From contig NZ_JAVJSX010000044.1 of assembly GCF_040219215.1 (NCBI RefSeq), forward strand, positions 1 to 64,000: 64,000 bases of DNA, written 5' to 3'. The notes beneath the pieces are model-generated. The model had not been told where the DNA came from and did not search any database. It saw only the letters and a list, made by a program, of their open reading frames with translations. The DNA is from Thalassobaculum_A sp040219215. Lineage in GTDB: Bacteria > Pseudomonadota > Alphaproteobacteria > Thalassobaculales > Thalassobaculaceae. This document shows positions 16,898-26,186 of this stretch, in pieces. Positions within the stretch are counted from its first letter, which is position 1, and every line of letters begins with the position of its first letter. The position numbers were made by a program, and so were the translations under genes.

Positions 16898-17048
16898 AGG
16901 CTGGTTCGTCTGCTTTGGGGGGCTTATGGCATCCTCCGCCGGGCTGCGGTATAAGGCCGGGCTGTCGGGCGTGTCTTCGTTTCGCCCGGATCGCGGTATA
17001 TGCCGCGGTGCCGACGCTCCCCGCAAGCGGCAAGTGGGCTGAACGACA

Positions 17049-18296
17049 ATGAGCGATACCGTGCGGCGCAATTTTACGAACTTTCTGCGCACCCTGCTGA
17101 TGATTCTGCCGGTGGTGATTCCCCTGGCGGAAGCGAATGCGGCGGATGCCGATCTGTACACCGTTCGCGCGGTGCCGGTTGACGCGACCGCCGAAACCGC
17201 GCCGGTCGCCCGCGACCGGGCGATCGCCGAGGGGCGCCGGAAGGCGTTTCAACGGCTCGTCGAGCGGGTGGCTCCGCTGGCGCAGGCCCGTGCCATCAAG
17301 GATCCGACCGATGCGGAGCTGCAGCGCATGGTCCTGGGCTTCGAAGTGGCCAACGAACGATCGTCGGCCGTGCGGTGGCTGGCAGACCTGACGGTCGCGT
17401 TCGATCAGGCGGCGATTCGCGGCTACCTCCGCGCGGCGGGCACTCCTTATGCAGAGACCCGCAGCCTGCCGGTCCTGGTCATTCCGCTGTACGTGACCGG
17501 CGGCGAGGTGGTTCTTTGGAAGGAGCCGAATCCGTGGCGGACAGCCTGGTACGACCTTCCGCCCCAGGGTGGCCTGGTGCCGTTCGTGGTGCCCTACGGT
17601 GATGTAGCCGACATCCGCGATCTGTTGCCGGAACAGGCCGTCGCGGGCGACCTGCCGGCGCTGACGCGTATTGCGGAGCGCTACGGCGCGCGCGACGCGG
17701 TGGTCGTCAAGGCGACGCCACGGTCTGGCGGTGCCACCGAGTTGTCGGTGCAGCGGCTGGGCCCGAGCGGCACCGATCGCACCCTGCTCGAAACGGTGGC
17801 GGGTGGCGAAGAACTGGACGAAGTGAAGCGGCTGGCGCCTGCGGTACTGCGAGCCGTGGCAATGGTCGAGGAGGCCTGGAAGCAGGACAACCTGATTCGT
17901 CCCGGGTTTGAAAGCCGGGTGACGGCGACGGTCCCGATCGACTCCATGAAGCGCTGGCTGACGGTGCGTGAGGCGCTGGACCGGTTGTCCATCGTTGCCC
18001 GGTATCAGGTCATCCTGCTCACCCGCCGGGAAGCTCTGGTCGACGTCTGGATCAACGGCGAGGCCGAGCAGTTCCGGGTGGCCCTGGCGCAACGCGACCT
18101 CGAACTGCTTCCGGGAGCCGGGGACTACATTCTCAAGCAGCGTGGGCAGCCGATGCCGGAATCCGCTCCAGCTTCCGGGGCAATTGGGTCGGGCGCGCCG
18201 TACTCGGCCGCACCGGCCTACGGCACGGAAGAGACGGTCATCATCGGACCTTCGCCCTCGGCGCCGCCGACGGCGCCGGTGCCGGGAACCCAGTGA
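17049..18296 (+). CDS. DUF2066 domain-containing exported protein
   Basis: A 415-residue protein with an N-terminal signal sequence (hydrophobic LLMILPVVIPLAEANA, residues about 16-31), so it is periplasmic or envelope-associated. The region from about residue 35 to 350 matches the DUF2066 layout, beginning YTVRAVPVDATAETAPVARDRAIAEGRRKAFQ in pieces and including GYLRAAGTPYAETRSLPVLVIPLY. The C-terminal 50 residues are proline-, serine- and alanine-rich and probably disordered. The family has no established function but is regularly found between purM and perM/hdaA in alphaproteobacteria, as here. Confidence 0.85.
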   Translation: MSDTVRRNFTNFLRTLLMILPVVIPLAEANAADADLYTVRAVPVDATAETAPVARDRAIAEGRRKAFQRLVERVAPLAQARAIKDPTDAELQRMVLGFEVANERSSAVRWLADLTVAFDQAAIRGYLRAAGTPYAETRSLPVLVIPLYVTGGEVVLWKEPNPWRTAWYDLPPQGGLVPFVVPYGDVADIRDLLPEQAVAGDLPALTRIAERYGARDAVVVKATPRSGGATELSVQRLGPSGTDRTLLETVAGGEELDEVKRLAPAVLRAVAMVEEAWKQDNLIRPGFESRVTATVPIDSMKRWLTVREALDRLSIVARYQVILLTRREALVDVWINGEAEQFRVALAQRDLELLPGAGDYILKQRGQPMPESAPASGAIGSGAPYSAAPAYGTEETVIIGPSPSAPPTAPVPGTQ

Positions 18297-18312
18297 CCCG
18301 GGCGTCCGTCGC

Positions 18313-19419
18313 ATGACCCGGCGCGAACGTTCGGTGTTCTGGGCGCTGTTCCTCGCGCTGGTGCTGCTGGGCTTCTATGTCCTGCGCGACGTGCTGGTGC
18401 CGTTCGTTGCCGGCATGGCGGTGGCGTACCTGCTCGACCCGGTGGTCGACCGGCTTGAACGTATTCGGGTTCCGCGTGGTCTTGCGACGTTCGTCGTGCT
18501 GCTCGGCTTCTTCGCGCTCGCCATCGGGCTGCTGCTGTTGCTGATTCCGTTGCTGCAGTCCCAGTTCGAGAAGCTCGCCTCCACGCTGCCGGGCTACGTC
18601 GACATGATCCGGACCCGGCTGGCGCCGCTACTGGCGCACGTCAACGAGGGGCTGGACCGGCAAGCCGCCCTGGAGAAAGTCACCGGCATGACCGGCGACT
18701 TGGTAAGTTGGGCCGGCGGCGTGATCAGCCGGTTGATCAGCGGCGGGTTCGCGATCGCCAATCTGCTGTCGCTCCTGCTGATCACCCCGATCGTGTCGTT
18801 TTACCTGCTGCGCGACTGGGACCGGATCGTTGCGGCGGTGGACGGCTGGCTGCCGCGGGAGCAGGCGCCGACAATCCGCACGCAGGTCGCGGCCGTGGAT
18901 CGCACGCTGGCCGCGTTTGTTCGGGGACAGGGGACGGTGTGCCTGATCCTCGGCGTGTTCTATGCGGCGGGATTGACAATCGCGGGGTTGGATTTCGGTC
19001 TGGTGATCGGACTGTTCTCCGGCCTGATCTCATTCGTGCCGTTCATCGGAGCGCTGATCGGCGGCGTCCTCAGCGTGGGGCTGGCTCTGGCGCAGTTCGA
19101 CAGTTGGCAGGCGGTGGCGATCGTCGCGGCCGTATTCGCCGCCGGGCAGATGCTCGAAGGGAATTTCCTGACGCCCAATCTGGTCGGCGAGGCCGTCGGC
19201 TTGCATCCGGTCTGGGTGATCTTTGGGTTGCTGGCGGGCGGGACGCTGTTTGGCTTCGTCGGTGTGCTGCTGGCGGTTCCGGTTGCCGCCGTGGTCGGCG
19301 TTCTCACCCGGTTTGCACTGGCCCGGTACCTGGACAGCCCGCTGCACCTCCACGGGGTGCCGCCGGCGGATGACGCGGCGCCCGACGGGAATGACACCGG
19401 GGCACCGGGACCGGTGTGA
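18313..19419 (+). CDS. AI-2E family transporter (PerM-like permease)
   Basis: A 368-residue polytopic inner-membrane protein of the PerM/TqsA (AI-2 exporter) family with about eight hydrophobic segments. Typical features are the N-terminal LRDVLVPFVAGMAVAYLLDPVVDRLER region, TPIVSFYLLRDWDRI in the middle and the conserved C-terminal GNFLTPNLVGEAVGLHPVWVI block (in pieces). The ATG at 18313 is chosen because upstream sequence in this frame is inside the DUF2066 gene. hdaA starts on its last bases (TGATG), so the two are coupled. Transport substrate unknown; members differ widely. Confidence 0.9.
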   Translation: MTRRERSVFWALFLALVLLGFYVLRDVLVPFVAGMAVAYLLDPVVDRLERIRVPRGLATFVVLLGFFALAIGLLLLLIPLLQSQFEKLASTLPGYVDMIRTRLAPLLAHVNEGLDRQAALEKVTGMTGDLVSWAGGVISRLISGGFAIANLLSLLLITPIVSFYLLRDWDRIVAAVDGWLPREQAPTIRTQVAAVDRTLAAFVRGQGTVCLILGVFYAAGLTIAGLDFGLVIGLFSGLISFVPFIGALIGGVLSVGLALAQFDSWQAVAIVAAVFAAGQMLEGNFLTPNLVGEAVGLHPVWVIFGLLAGGTLFGFVGVLLAVPVAAVVGVLTRFALARYLDSPLHLHGVPPADDAAPDGNDTGAPGPV

Positions 19420-20108
19420 TGACGCCAAGTCAGTTGATCCTCGATCTGGGTTACCGGCGGGCGCTGGGGCGCAGCGATTTTCTGGTATCGGCGTGCAATG
19501 CCGACGCAGCGGCGTGGATCGACCGCTGGCCGGACTGGCCCGCACCGCTGCGCGGTCTGGCGATCGTTGGTCCCGCAGGATGCGGAAAGACTCATCTTGG
19601 GGCGGTGTGGCGCCGGGCAAGCGGTGCGGTTGCGGTGGATGCGGCGGATCTGACGGTGGATGGACTGCCGGACGTGCTCGGGGATGCAACACACGCGGTG
19701 GTCGACGACCTCACCGGAATCCGCGCCCCACAGGCACTTCTGCATCTCTACAACACGGTGGCAGAGCGCGGGGGATCTGTGCTTATCCTGTCGCGCACGG
19801 CGCCGGCTCGGTGTGATTTTGGTCTGCCGGATCTGGCATCCCGGTTGGCGACACTGCCGATCGCGATGGTCGGGCCGCCGGACGAGGCTCTTCTGGCCGG
19901 CGTCCTGGGAAAGCATTTCGCGGATCGACAGGTGGTCGTGCGCGAAGACGTCGTCGCGTATCTGGTGGCGCGCATGGAACGGTCGTTCTCGGCGGCTTAC
20001 AGGCTGGTTGATTGCCTTGACCGCCTGGCGCTGGCCGAAGGACGCAAAGTGGACCGGGCGCTGGCAAAGCGGGCGCTTGCTGATGATGAAACCGATCGAG
20101 GGGAGTGA
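19419..20108 (+). CDS. hdaA: HdaA, DnaA-related regulator of replication initiation
   Basis: A 229-residue AAA+ protein resembling the ATPase domain of DnaA but lacking a C-terminal DNA-binding domain. Walker A is GPAGCGKT (51-58) and the Walker B-like stretch is HAVVDDLTG. The N-terminus carries QLILDL (residues 5-10), which fits the sliding-clamp-binding motif used by Hda proteins to stimulate hydrolysis of ATP by DnaA once the clamp is loaded. The start overlaps the perM stop by one base; an in-frame GTG directly before the ATG is the alternative. Confidence 0.9.
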   Translation: MTPSQLILDLGYRRALGRSDFLVSACNADAAAWIDRWPDWPAPLRGLAIVGPAGCGKTHLGAVWRRASGAVAVDAADLTVDGLPDVLGDATHAVVDDLTGIRAPQALLHLYNTVAERGGSVLILSRTAPARCDFGLPDLASRLATLPIAMVGPPDEALLAGVLGKHFADRQVVVREDVVAYLVARMERSFSAAYRLVDCLDRLALAEGRKVDRALAKRALADDETDRGE

Positions 20109-20114
20109 CCGGGC

Positions 20115-20894
20115 ATGGATCTCGGACTGAAAGGCAAGAAGGCCATCGTCTGCGCCGCCAGCAAGGGGCTGGGCAAGGGCTGCGCTCTGGCTCTGGCGCG
20201 CGAGGGCGTCGACCTGGTGATCAACTCCCGGACCAAGGCGACGCTGGACGCCACCGCCGATGAGATCCGGTCGGCGACCGGGGTGTCGGTGACCACGGTT
20301 GCCTGCGACATCACCACGCCGGAAGGCCGCGCCGCGGTGCTGAAGGCGGCCGGGCCGGTCGACATCCTGATCAACAACGCCGGTGGCCCGCCGCCGGGCA
20401 ACTTCCGCGATTGGTCGATCGAGGACTGGCAGAAGGCGATCAACGCCAACATGCTGACCGCGATCGAGTTGATCCGGTTGACGGTCGACGGGATGATCGA
20501 GCGCAAGTTCGGCCGGATCGTGAACATCACGTCGGGCGCGGTGAAGGCGCCGATCCCGATCCTCGGCCTGTCCAATGGCGCGCGTGCCGGTCTGACTGGG
20601 TTCGTTGCCGGAGCGGCTCGCGAGACCGTGCGTCACAACGTGACGATCAACGGTCTGCTGCCGGGACCGTTCGACACCGACCGGCTGCGCGGCAACATGA
20701 AGCTGCAGGCCGAGAAGGCGGGGATGCCTTACGAGGCGTTCAGCAAGCAGCAGGCCGAGAAGAATCCCGCCGGCCGGTTCGGCACGGCCGATGAGTTCGG
20801 GGCCGCCTGCGCTTTCCTGTGCAGCGTTCACGCCGGCTTCATTACCGGGCAGAATGTCCTGATGGATGGTGGTGCATTCCCTGGCACGCTCTGA
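20115..20894 (+). CDS. Atypical SDR oxidoreductase lacking the canonical Tyr/Lys pair
   Basis: A 259-residue FabG-like SDR. The cofactor loop CAASKGLGKG (13-22) replaces the usual TGxxxGxG, NNAG is at 87-90 and Ser140 lies in VNITSGAVK. At the place of the catalytic YxxxK the sequence reads SNGAR (Ser153, Arg157). The C-terminus has the normal INGLLPGPFDTDRL and GQNVLMDGG segments, so this is not decay of the fold. A family of 3-oxoacyl-ACP-reductase-like SDRs with this change exists, so annotation as an active ketoreductase would be unsafe. It lies 6 bases after hdaA on the same strand. Confidence 0.85.
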   Translation: MDLGLKGKKAIVCAASKGLGKGCALALAREGVDLVINSRTKATLDATADEIRSATGVSVTTVACDITTPEGRAAVLKAAGPVDILINNAGGPPPGNFRDWSIEDWQKAINANMLTAIELIRLTVDGMIERKFGRIVNITSGAVKAPIPILGLSNGARAGLTGFVAGAARETVRHNVTINGLLPGPFDTDRLRGNMKLQAEKAGMPYEAFSKQQAEKNPAGRFGTADEFGAACAFLCSVHAGFITGQNVLMDGGAFPGTL

Positions 20895-20909
20895 ATTGGG
20901 CTGGACCGC

Positions 20910-20927
20910 CTGTCATCCCGCTGTCAC
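20910..20927 (+). promoter_or_regulatory. Pho box (PhoB-binding site) upstream of ppk-ppx
   Basis: Two 7-base direct repeats, CTGTCAT and CTGTCAC, are separated by four bases (CCCG), the exact 7-4-7 layout of the PhoB operator. It lies 68 bases before the ppk start. A GTACAC stretch at 20937-20942 is about the right distance to act as the -10 element when PhoB replaces sigma contact at -35. It predicts induction of polyphosphate metabolism under phosphate limitation. Confidence 0.8.
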
Positions 20928-20995
20928 AGACTGCGGGTACACCCCGCGCAGTGAGGCGCCGATCCAGCGGCGCCGGGTGACGCAGGAGGCTGGCA

Positions 20996-23227
20996 GTGAG
21001 CGAAGCGACAGGCAAGGTGGAACGCATCGTCGATGACGCCCATGGCAAGCGTCCACGCGGGTCGTTGAAACGGCGGGCGGCGGTCGAAGCAGACGCCCCG
21101 CCGGTCTCCACGTCGATCACGCTGGAGAGCGCGAGCCGGCTGATCAATCGGGAGATCTCCTGGCTTGCCTTCAACACGCGGGTGCTGGAGGAGTCGTTGA
21201 ACGCCAGCAACCCGCTGCTGGAGCGTCTGCGGTTCGTTGCGATCTCGGCGTCCAATCTGGACGAGTTCTACATGGTCCGGGTCGCCGGGCTGAAGGGCAT
21301 GGTTGCGGCCGGGATCACCACGGCCAGCGATGACGGCCTGACACCGCCTCAGCAGCTGGGGGCGATCGCCGAAGCGGCGGCCAAACTGATGAGCGACCAG
21401 CAGGTTGCCTTGCGGTCGCTGCGTGGGGCCCTGAAGGATGTCGGCTATCACCTGGTCGACGGCAGCGAACTGGGCGCCGACGATCTGGCCTGGCTCGCCA
21501 ATCATTTCAGCGAGCAGGTCTATCCGGTTCTAACGCCGCTGGCGATCGACCCGGCCCATCCGTTCCCGTTCGTTCCGAACAAGGGCATCTGCCTTGCCAT
21601 GCAATTGCGGGCGCGGTCCGGCGGCCATGAGATGCAAGGCCTCATTCAATTGCCGCAGCAGATCGGCCGGTTTGTGCGATTGCCGGGCGATCAGATCCGG
21701 TTCGTGCCGATCGAGCAGGTCATTCTGCTGTTCGTTGACCGGTTGTTCCCGAACTATCAGGTCAAGGGGCAAGGGGTTTTCCGGGTCATCCGCGACAGCG
21801 AGATGGAGATCGACGAGGAAGCCGAAGACCTGGTGCTGTCGTTCGAAACCGCGCTCAAGGCCCGTCGCCGCGGCAACGTGATCCGCCTGGCGGTTGACCT
21901 GTCGATGCCCGAGCCGCTGCAGCAGCTGGTCATCGATGAGTTGAAGGTGCCGCGCGAGGACGTGTTCGCGCTGGAGGAGATGGTCGGGCTCGCCGATCTG
22001 TCGCAATTGATCATGTCGGAGCGGCCGGACCTGCTCTGGCCGCCGTTCAACGCCCGGTTCCCGGAACGGATCCGCGACTTCGGCGGCGACTGCTTTGCTG
22101 CAATCCGGACCAAGGACATCGTAGTCCATCATCCTTACGAGAGTTTCGATGTGGTCGTGCAGTTCCTGCGCCAGGCCGCGGCCGATTCCTCGGTCATCGC
22201 CATCAAGCAGACGCTGTACCGCACGTCCAAGGACAGCCCGATCGTCAAGGCGCTGATCGAGGCGGCCGAAGCCGGCAAATCCGTTACCGCCATGGTCGAG
22301 ATCAAGGCCCGGTTCGACGAGGAGGCCAACATCCGATTGTCCCGGGACCTCGAGCGGGCCGGCGTGCAGGTCGTCTACGGGTTCATGAACCTGAAGACCC
22401 ACGCGAAGGTGTCGCTGGTGGTGCGTCGCGAGGGCCACGGCCTGCGCAACTACGTGCATTTCGGTACCGGCAACTACCATCCGATCACCGCCAAGATCTA
22501 CACCGACCTGTCGTTCTTCACCTGCGATCCGGCGCTGTGCCGGGATGCGTCGCGGATGTTCAACTACATGACCGGCTACGCTACCCCGGAGAAGATGGAG
22601 AAGCTGGCGATCTCGCCGCTGACCCTGCGCAGCACCCTGCTGGACGGCATCCGCAACGAGATCGAACATGCCGCCGCAGGCCGCCCGGCGGCAATCTGGA
22701 TGAAAATGAACCAACTCGTCGATCCGAGCATCATCGACGAGTTGTACAAGGCCAGCCAGGCGGGGGTGCAGGTCGATCTCGTGATTCGCGGCATCTGCTG
22801 CCTGCGGCCCGGGGTTCCGGGCCTGTCAGAGACGATCAGGGTGAGGTCGATCGTCGGGCGGTTCCTCGAACACTCCCGGGTCATCGTGTTCGGCGACGGC
22901 CACAAGCTTCCGTCCGATCAGGCCAAGGTCTACATCTCCTCGGCCGACCTGATGCAACGCAACCTTTACCGCCGGGTTGAACATCTGGTCCCGGTTGAAA
23001 ACCCGACCGTCCATCGGCAGGTTCTCGACCAGATCATGGTGGCCAACCTGAAAGACCGCACCAACAGCTGGGTGCTGAACAGCGAAGGGCAGTATCAACG
23101 CGTGTCGCATTCAAACGATGACTTCTCGGCTCATACCTACTTCATGACGAACCCCAGCCTGTCCGGTCGCGGCAGCGCGCTGCGGCGCGGCGGTGATGCT
23201 CCGCGGACCCTGCGTGAGGGCGAGTGA
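20996..23227 (+). CDS. ppk1: Polyphosphate kinase 1
   Basis: A 743-residue PPK1, which polymerises the gamma-phosphate of ATP into polyphosphate. The N-domain begins LINREISWLAFNTRVLEES. The first phosphohistidine block is THAKVSLVVRREG with FGTGNYHPITAKIYTDLS after it, and the second catalytic domain has VDLVIRGICCLRPG and VYISSADLMQRNLYRRVE. Start is GTG at 20996 with a strong AGGAGG 7 bases upstream. The first 40 residues are basic and low in similarity to the family core. ppx overlaps the stop by GTGA. A Pho box precedes the gene. Confidence 0.96.
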   Translation: MSEATGKVERIVDDAHGKRPRGSLKRRAAVEADAPPVSTSITLESASRLINREISWLAFNTRVLEESLNASNPLLERLRFVAISASNLDEFYMVRVAGLKGMVAAGITTASDDGLTPPQQLGAIAEAAAKLMSDQQVALRSLRGALKDVGYHLVDGSELGADDLAWLANHFSEQVYPVLTPLAIDPAHPFPFVPNKGICLAMQLRARSGGHEMQGLIQLPQQIGRFVRLPGDQIRFVPIEQVILLFVDRLFPNYQVKGQGVFRVIRDSEMEIDEEAEDLVLSFETALKARRRGNVIRLAVDLSMPEPLQQLVIDELKVPREDVFALEEMVGLADLSQLIMSERPDLLWPPFNARFPERIRDFGGDCFAAIRTKDIVVHHPYESFDVVVQFLRQAAADSSVIAIKQTLYRTSKDSPIVKALIEAAEAGKSVTAMVEIKARFDEEANIRLSRDLERAGVQVVYGFMNLKTHAKVSLVVRREGHGLRNYVHFGTGNYHPITAKIYTDLSFFTCDPALCRDASRMFNYMTGYATPEKMEKLAISPLTLRSTLLDGIRNEIEHAAAGRPAAIWMKMNQLVDPSIIDELYKASQAGVQVDLVIRGICCLRPGVPGLSETIRVRSIVGRFLEHSRVIVFGDGHKLPSDQAKVYISSADLMQRNLYRRVEHLVPVENPTVHRQVLDQIMVANLKDRTNSWVLNSEGQYQRVSHSNDDFSAHTYFMTNPSLSGRGSALRRGGDAPRTLREGE

Positions 23228-24798
23228 CCGACGAAAACGGACTGCAGCGCGAAGGGCGAGGGACTCTCGAGCCGGTACGCGGTCAGAGGGTTGGCGTTCT
23301 GGACATCGGCTCGAACTCCATCCGACTGGTGGTCTATGACCACGCAGGCCGGTCGCCGATCCCGGTGTTCAACGAGAAGGCGCTGTGCGGATTGGGTCGG
23401 GGCGTCACCGAGACCGGCAATCTGCCGGTTGAAGGCATGGCATCGGCGTTGCTGAACATCGATCGCTTTAATCAAATTGCCAAGGCCATGCGGGTGCGTC
23501 ACCTGGATGTGGTGGCAACCTCGGCGGTGCGCGACGCCGCCAACGGACCGGGTTTCGTGGCCGAGCTTGAACGCCGCATTGGACACCCGGTGGACGTGAT
23601 CAGCGGTGACGAGGAGGCACGGCTGTCGGCGCTCGGCGTCCTCAGCGGCTTCCCCGAGGCGGACGGCGTGGTCGGGGATCTCGGCGGCGGCAGCCTGGAA
23701 CTGATCGATGTGAGCAACCGCCGGCTGGGCGATCACGCGACCATGCCGCTTGGTCCGCTGCGCATCGGCGAGACTGCCGGCGGCCAGGGGCGGCGCCTGA
23801 CGACCATGGTCGACGGACATCTGAAGACGGCGCACTGGCTCTCCCGTCTCGAGGGGCGGACGTTGTACGCCGTCGGCGGAGCGTGGCGCAGCATCGCCAA
23901 GGCGCACATGGTCCGAAGCAACTATCCGATCGAGGTCATTCACGGGTATGCGGTGGAGCGCAATGCGCTCTCGGACTACCTGTCGTCGCTGGTCCGGATC
24001 CCGAAGAAGGCCGCCAAGAACGTTCCGGGCGTGTCCCGGCGACGGGGTGACTCCATTCCAACCGCCGCCCTGGTGCTGCAGCGCGTGTTGGCCAAGGGTA
24101 AGCCGTCGCGGGTGGTGTTTTCAGCCTTCGGGCTGCGCGAAGGCTGTCTGTATGACCGGCTGACCGACGGGGAGCGCGACAAGGACCCGCTGTTGATGGC
24201 GGCCGAAGAGATCGCGCGCGAGACCAATCGTTTCGCGCCGCATCCGAATACCGTCTATGCGTGGCTGACCCCCATGTTTCCGCTGCTTGCGGAGCGCGAT
24301 GCCCGGTTGGTCAAGGCGCTCTGCATGTTGAGCGATATCGCCTGGTCGGAGCATCCCAGCTATCGGGGCGAGCACGGGTTCCTGCGCGTCCTGCGGCTGC
24401 CGGTGGCCGGTCTTGACCATGCCGATCGGGTGTTCCTGGCGATCGGTATCCTGGTCCGGTATGTGGGGCATACCGATCTTCCGGCGGCGCGGGCCGTGGA
24501 ACATCTGCTCGATCCGGCACGGCGGACACTCGCGATCCAGGTGGGCCATGCGCTGAGATTGGGGCTGACGCTGTCGGGCGGGGCCACGGTCCTGCTGCGG
24601 CGGACGAAGCTGGACGCCCTGCCGGCCGGGGGCTTCACGCTGAAGCTGTCAGGCGAGGCACTGGCGCTGCTGGGCGATGTGGTCGACCGTCGGGTGGCGA
24701 CCCTGTCGTCGGCCATTGGGGCGCCGATAACGGTCGCGCAGGGCGCACCGCGTCGATCCCGCGCTGTGGCCGGCCTCCGACGACAAACACCGGACTAA
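23224..24798 (+). CDS. ppx: Exopolyphosphatase (Ppx/GppA family)
   Basis: A 524-residue phosphatase of the ASKHA fold. The phosphate-1 motif GVLDIGSNSIRLVVYD is near residue 25, SGDEEARLSALGV near 127 supplies the catalytic glutamate, and GDLGGGSLELI is the phosphate-2 loop. The C-terminal half is HD-like helical. Start is GTG overlapping ppk1 (GTGA). Members may release terminal phosphate from polyphosphate or hydrolyse pppGpp; pairing with ppk1 favours polyphosphate turnover. It converges on rnd. Confidence 0.93.
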   Translation: MTDENGLQREGRGTLEPVRGQRVGVLDIGSNSIRLVVYDHAGRSPIPVFNEKALCGLGRGVTETGNLPVEGMASALLNIDRFNQIAKAMRVRHLDVVATSAVRDAANGPGFVAELERRIGHPVDVISGDEEARLSALGVLSGFPEADGVVGDLGGGSLELIDVSNRRLGDHATMPLGPLRIGETAGGQGRRLTTMVDGHLKTAHWLSRLEGRTLYAVGGAWRSIAKAHMVRSNYPIEVIHGYAVERNALSDYLSSLVRIPKKAAKNVPGVSRRRGDSIPTAALVLQRVLAKGKPSRVVFSAFGLREGCLYDRLTDGERDKDPLLMAAEEIARETNRFAPHPNTVYAWLTPMFPLLAERDARLVKALCMLSDIAWSEHPSYRGEHGFLRVLRLPVAGLDHADRVFLAIGILVRYVGHTDLPAARAVEHLLDPARRTLAIQVGHALRLGLTLSGGATVLLRRTKLDALPAGGFTLKLSGEALALLGDVVDRRVATLSSAIGAPITVAQGAPRRSRAVAGLRRQTPD

Positions 24799-24828
24799 GA
24801 CGAGCGATTTAGGCCACGAGGGCGGAGG

Positions 24829-25989
24829 TCAGGCCGAGACGTCGACGAGCCTCACCCGATCCTTTGCCGGATCGAACACCAGGCCCAGGCGACCGTGCTT
24901 TACGGCCAGGGCGGCATTGCCGAACACCTCGAGCCGCCACCCCTTCAACGCGGGAACGTCGGCGTCGTCGTTGGAGGCAATGGCGTCGAGGTCGTCCGAG
25001 CTGGCGATCAGCTTCGGCGCGACATCGTGCTCCTCGCATTTGATCTTCAGCAGCACGCGCAGCAGATCGGCGACGGGCTGGCGCCCCTGCGGAGCGTCAG
25101 CCTGATCCGGAAGGGACGGCCACTGATCCTTCGGCAACGCAAGGGCGGTGGTGACTGCATCCAGGATCGCACGACCCGTCTTTCCACCGGCGGAGTCGCG
25201 GTTGAACGCCCGCGAGCGTCCCAGCTCCTCCGGCGTCTGCGGCATCTGGGCCGCGACATCGACCAGGGCGTCGTCGCGCAGAATGCGGTTGCGCGGCACG
25301 TCGCGGGCCTGGGCCTCACGCTCGCGCCAGGCGGCGAGCTCGCGCAGCACCGTCAGGAATTTGGGCTTGGTGCTGCGGATCTTAAGCCGCCGCCAGGATT
25401 GCTCCGGAGGCACCTTGTAGGTGGCTGTGTCCGTCAGTACGGCCATCTCTTCGCTCAGCCACTCCAACCGGCCGGTCTTCTCCAGCTTGCGGTGCAGCTT
25501 CTCGTAGGCTGGACGCAGGTGGATGACATCGGCCAGTGCGTATTCGATCTGACGGCTCGACAGCGGCCGGTGACTCCAGTCGGTGAAGCGTGAGGTCTTG
25601 TCCAGCTTGACGCCGGTGAGGCCACGCACCAGCCGGTCGTAGCTGACCGCGTCGCCAAAGCCGCAGACCATCGCCGCAATCTGGGTGTCGAACAGCGGTG
25701 CGGGCACGGCATCGGCCTGATGCACGAAGATCTCAACGTCCTGCCGGGCGGCGTGAAAGACCTTCAGGACGTCCGGGTTGGCCATCAGCGCGTAGAGCGG
25801 AGCGAGATCGATGCCCGGCGCCAGGGTGTCGACGGCTACGGCTTCGTCGGCGCCGGCGAGCTGCACCAGGCAAAGCTTCGCGTAGTAGGTCTTGTCGCGC
25901 ATGAACTCGGTGTCGATCGCGACATAGCGTTCGCTAGACAGACGATCACAGAGGGCGGACAGGGAGGCCGTATCGGTCACAAGGGTCAT
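24829..25989 (-). CDS. rnd: Ribonuclease D
   Basis: A 386-residue 3'-5' exoribonuclease of the DEDDy type, acting in tRNA 3' maturation. All catalytic acids are visible: Asp26 and Glu28 in AIDTEFM, Asp84 in AARQDVE, and Tyr150/Asp154 in YALADVIHLRP. An HRDC domain follows (about 210-290), then the C-terminal helical domain. It converges on ppx with 30 bases between. Proximity to ppk/ppx is usual in alphaproteobacteria. Confidence 0.95.
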   Translation of the reverse strand: MTLVTDTASLSALCDRLSSERYVAIDTEFMRDKTYYAKLCLVQLAGADEAVAVDTLAPGIDLAPLYALMANPDVLKVFHAARQDVEIFVHQADAVPAPLFDTQIAAMVCGFGDAVSYDRLVRGLTGVKLDKTSRFTDWSHRPLSSRQIEYALADVIHLRPAYEKLHRKLEKTGRLEWLSEEMAVLTDTATYKVPPEQSWRRLKIRSTKPKFLTVLRELAAWREREAQARDVPRNRILRDDALVDVAAQMPQTPEELGRSRAFNRDSAGGKTGRAILDAVTTALALPKDQWPSLPDQADAPQGRQPVADLLRVLLKIKCEEHDVAPKLIASSDDLDAIASNDDADVPALKGWRLEVFGNAALAVKHGRLGLVFDPAKDRVRLVDVSA

Positions 25990-26186
25990 GGTGCCCCTAA
26001 TACACCACCGTACCCGGCGCGCAACCGCCGTCTTCGGCGTAAGTCGTTGTAATCCGATTCAAATTCGCATTGGCTCAGCGCAAGGGAGGCGTTCGACGCG
26101 CGAGATCCGAACATTGGATTTGCCAATAGATCAGAAATAGCTGAAGATTCGTGTTACAACTTGTTGATTCGGGCGGGGGAATCACC

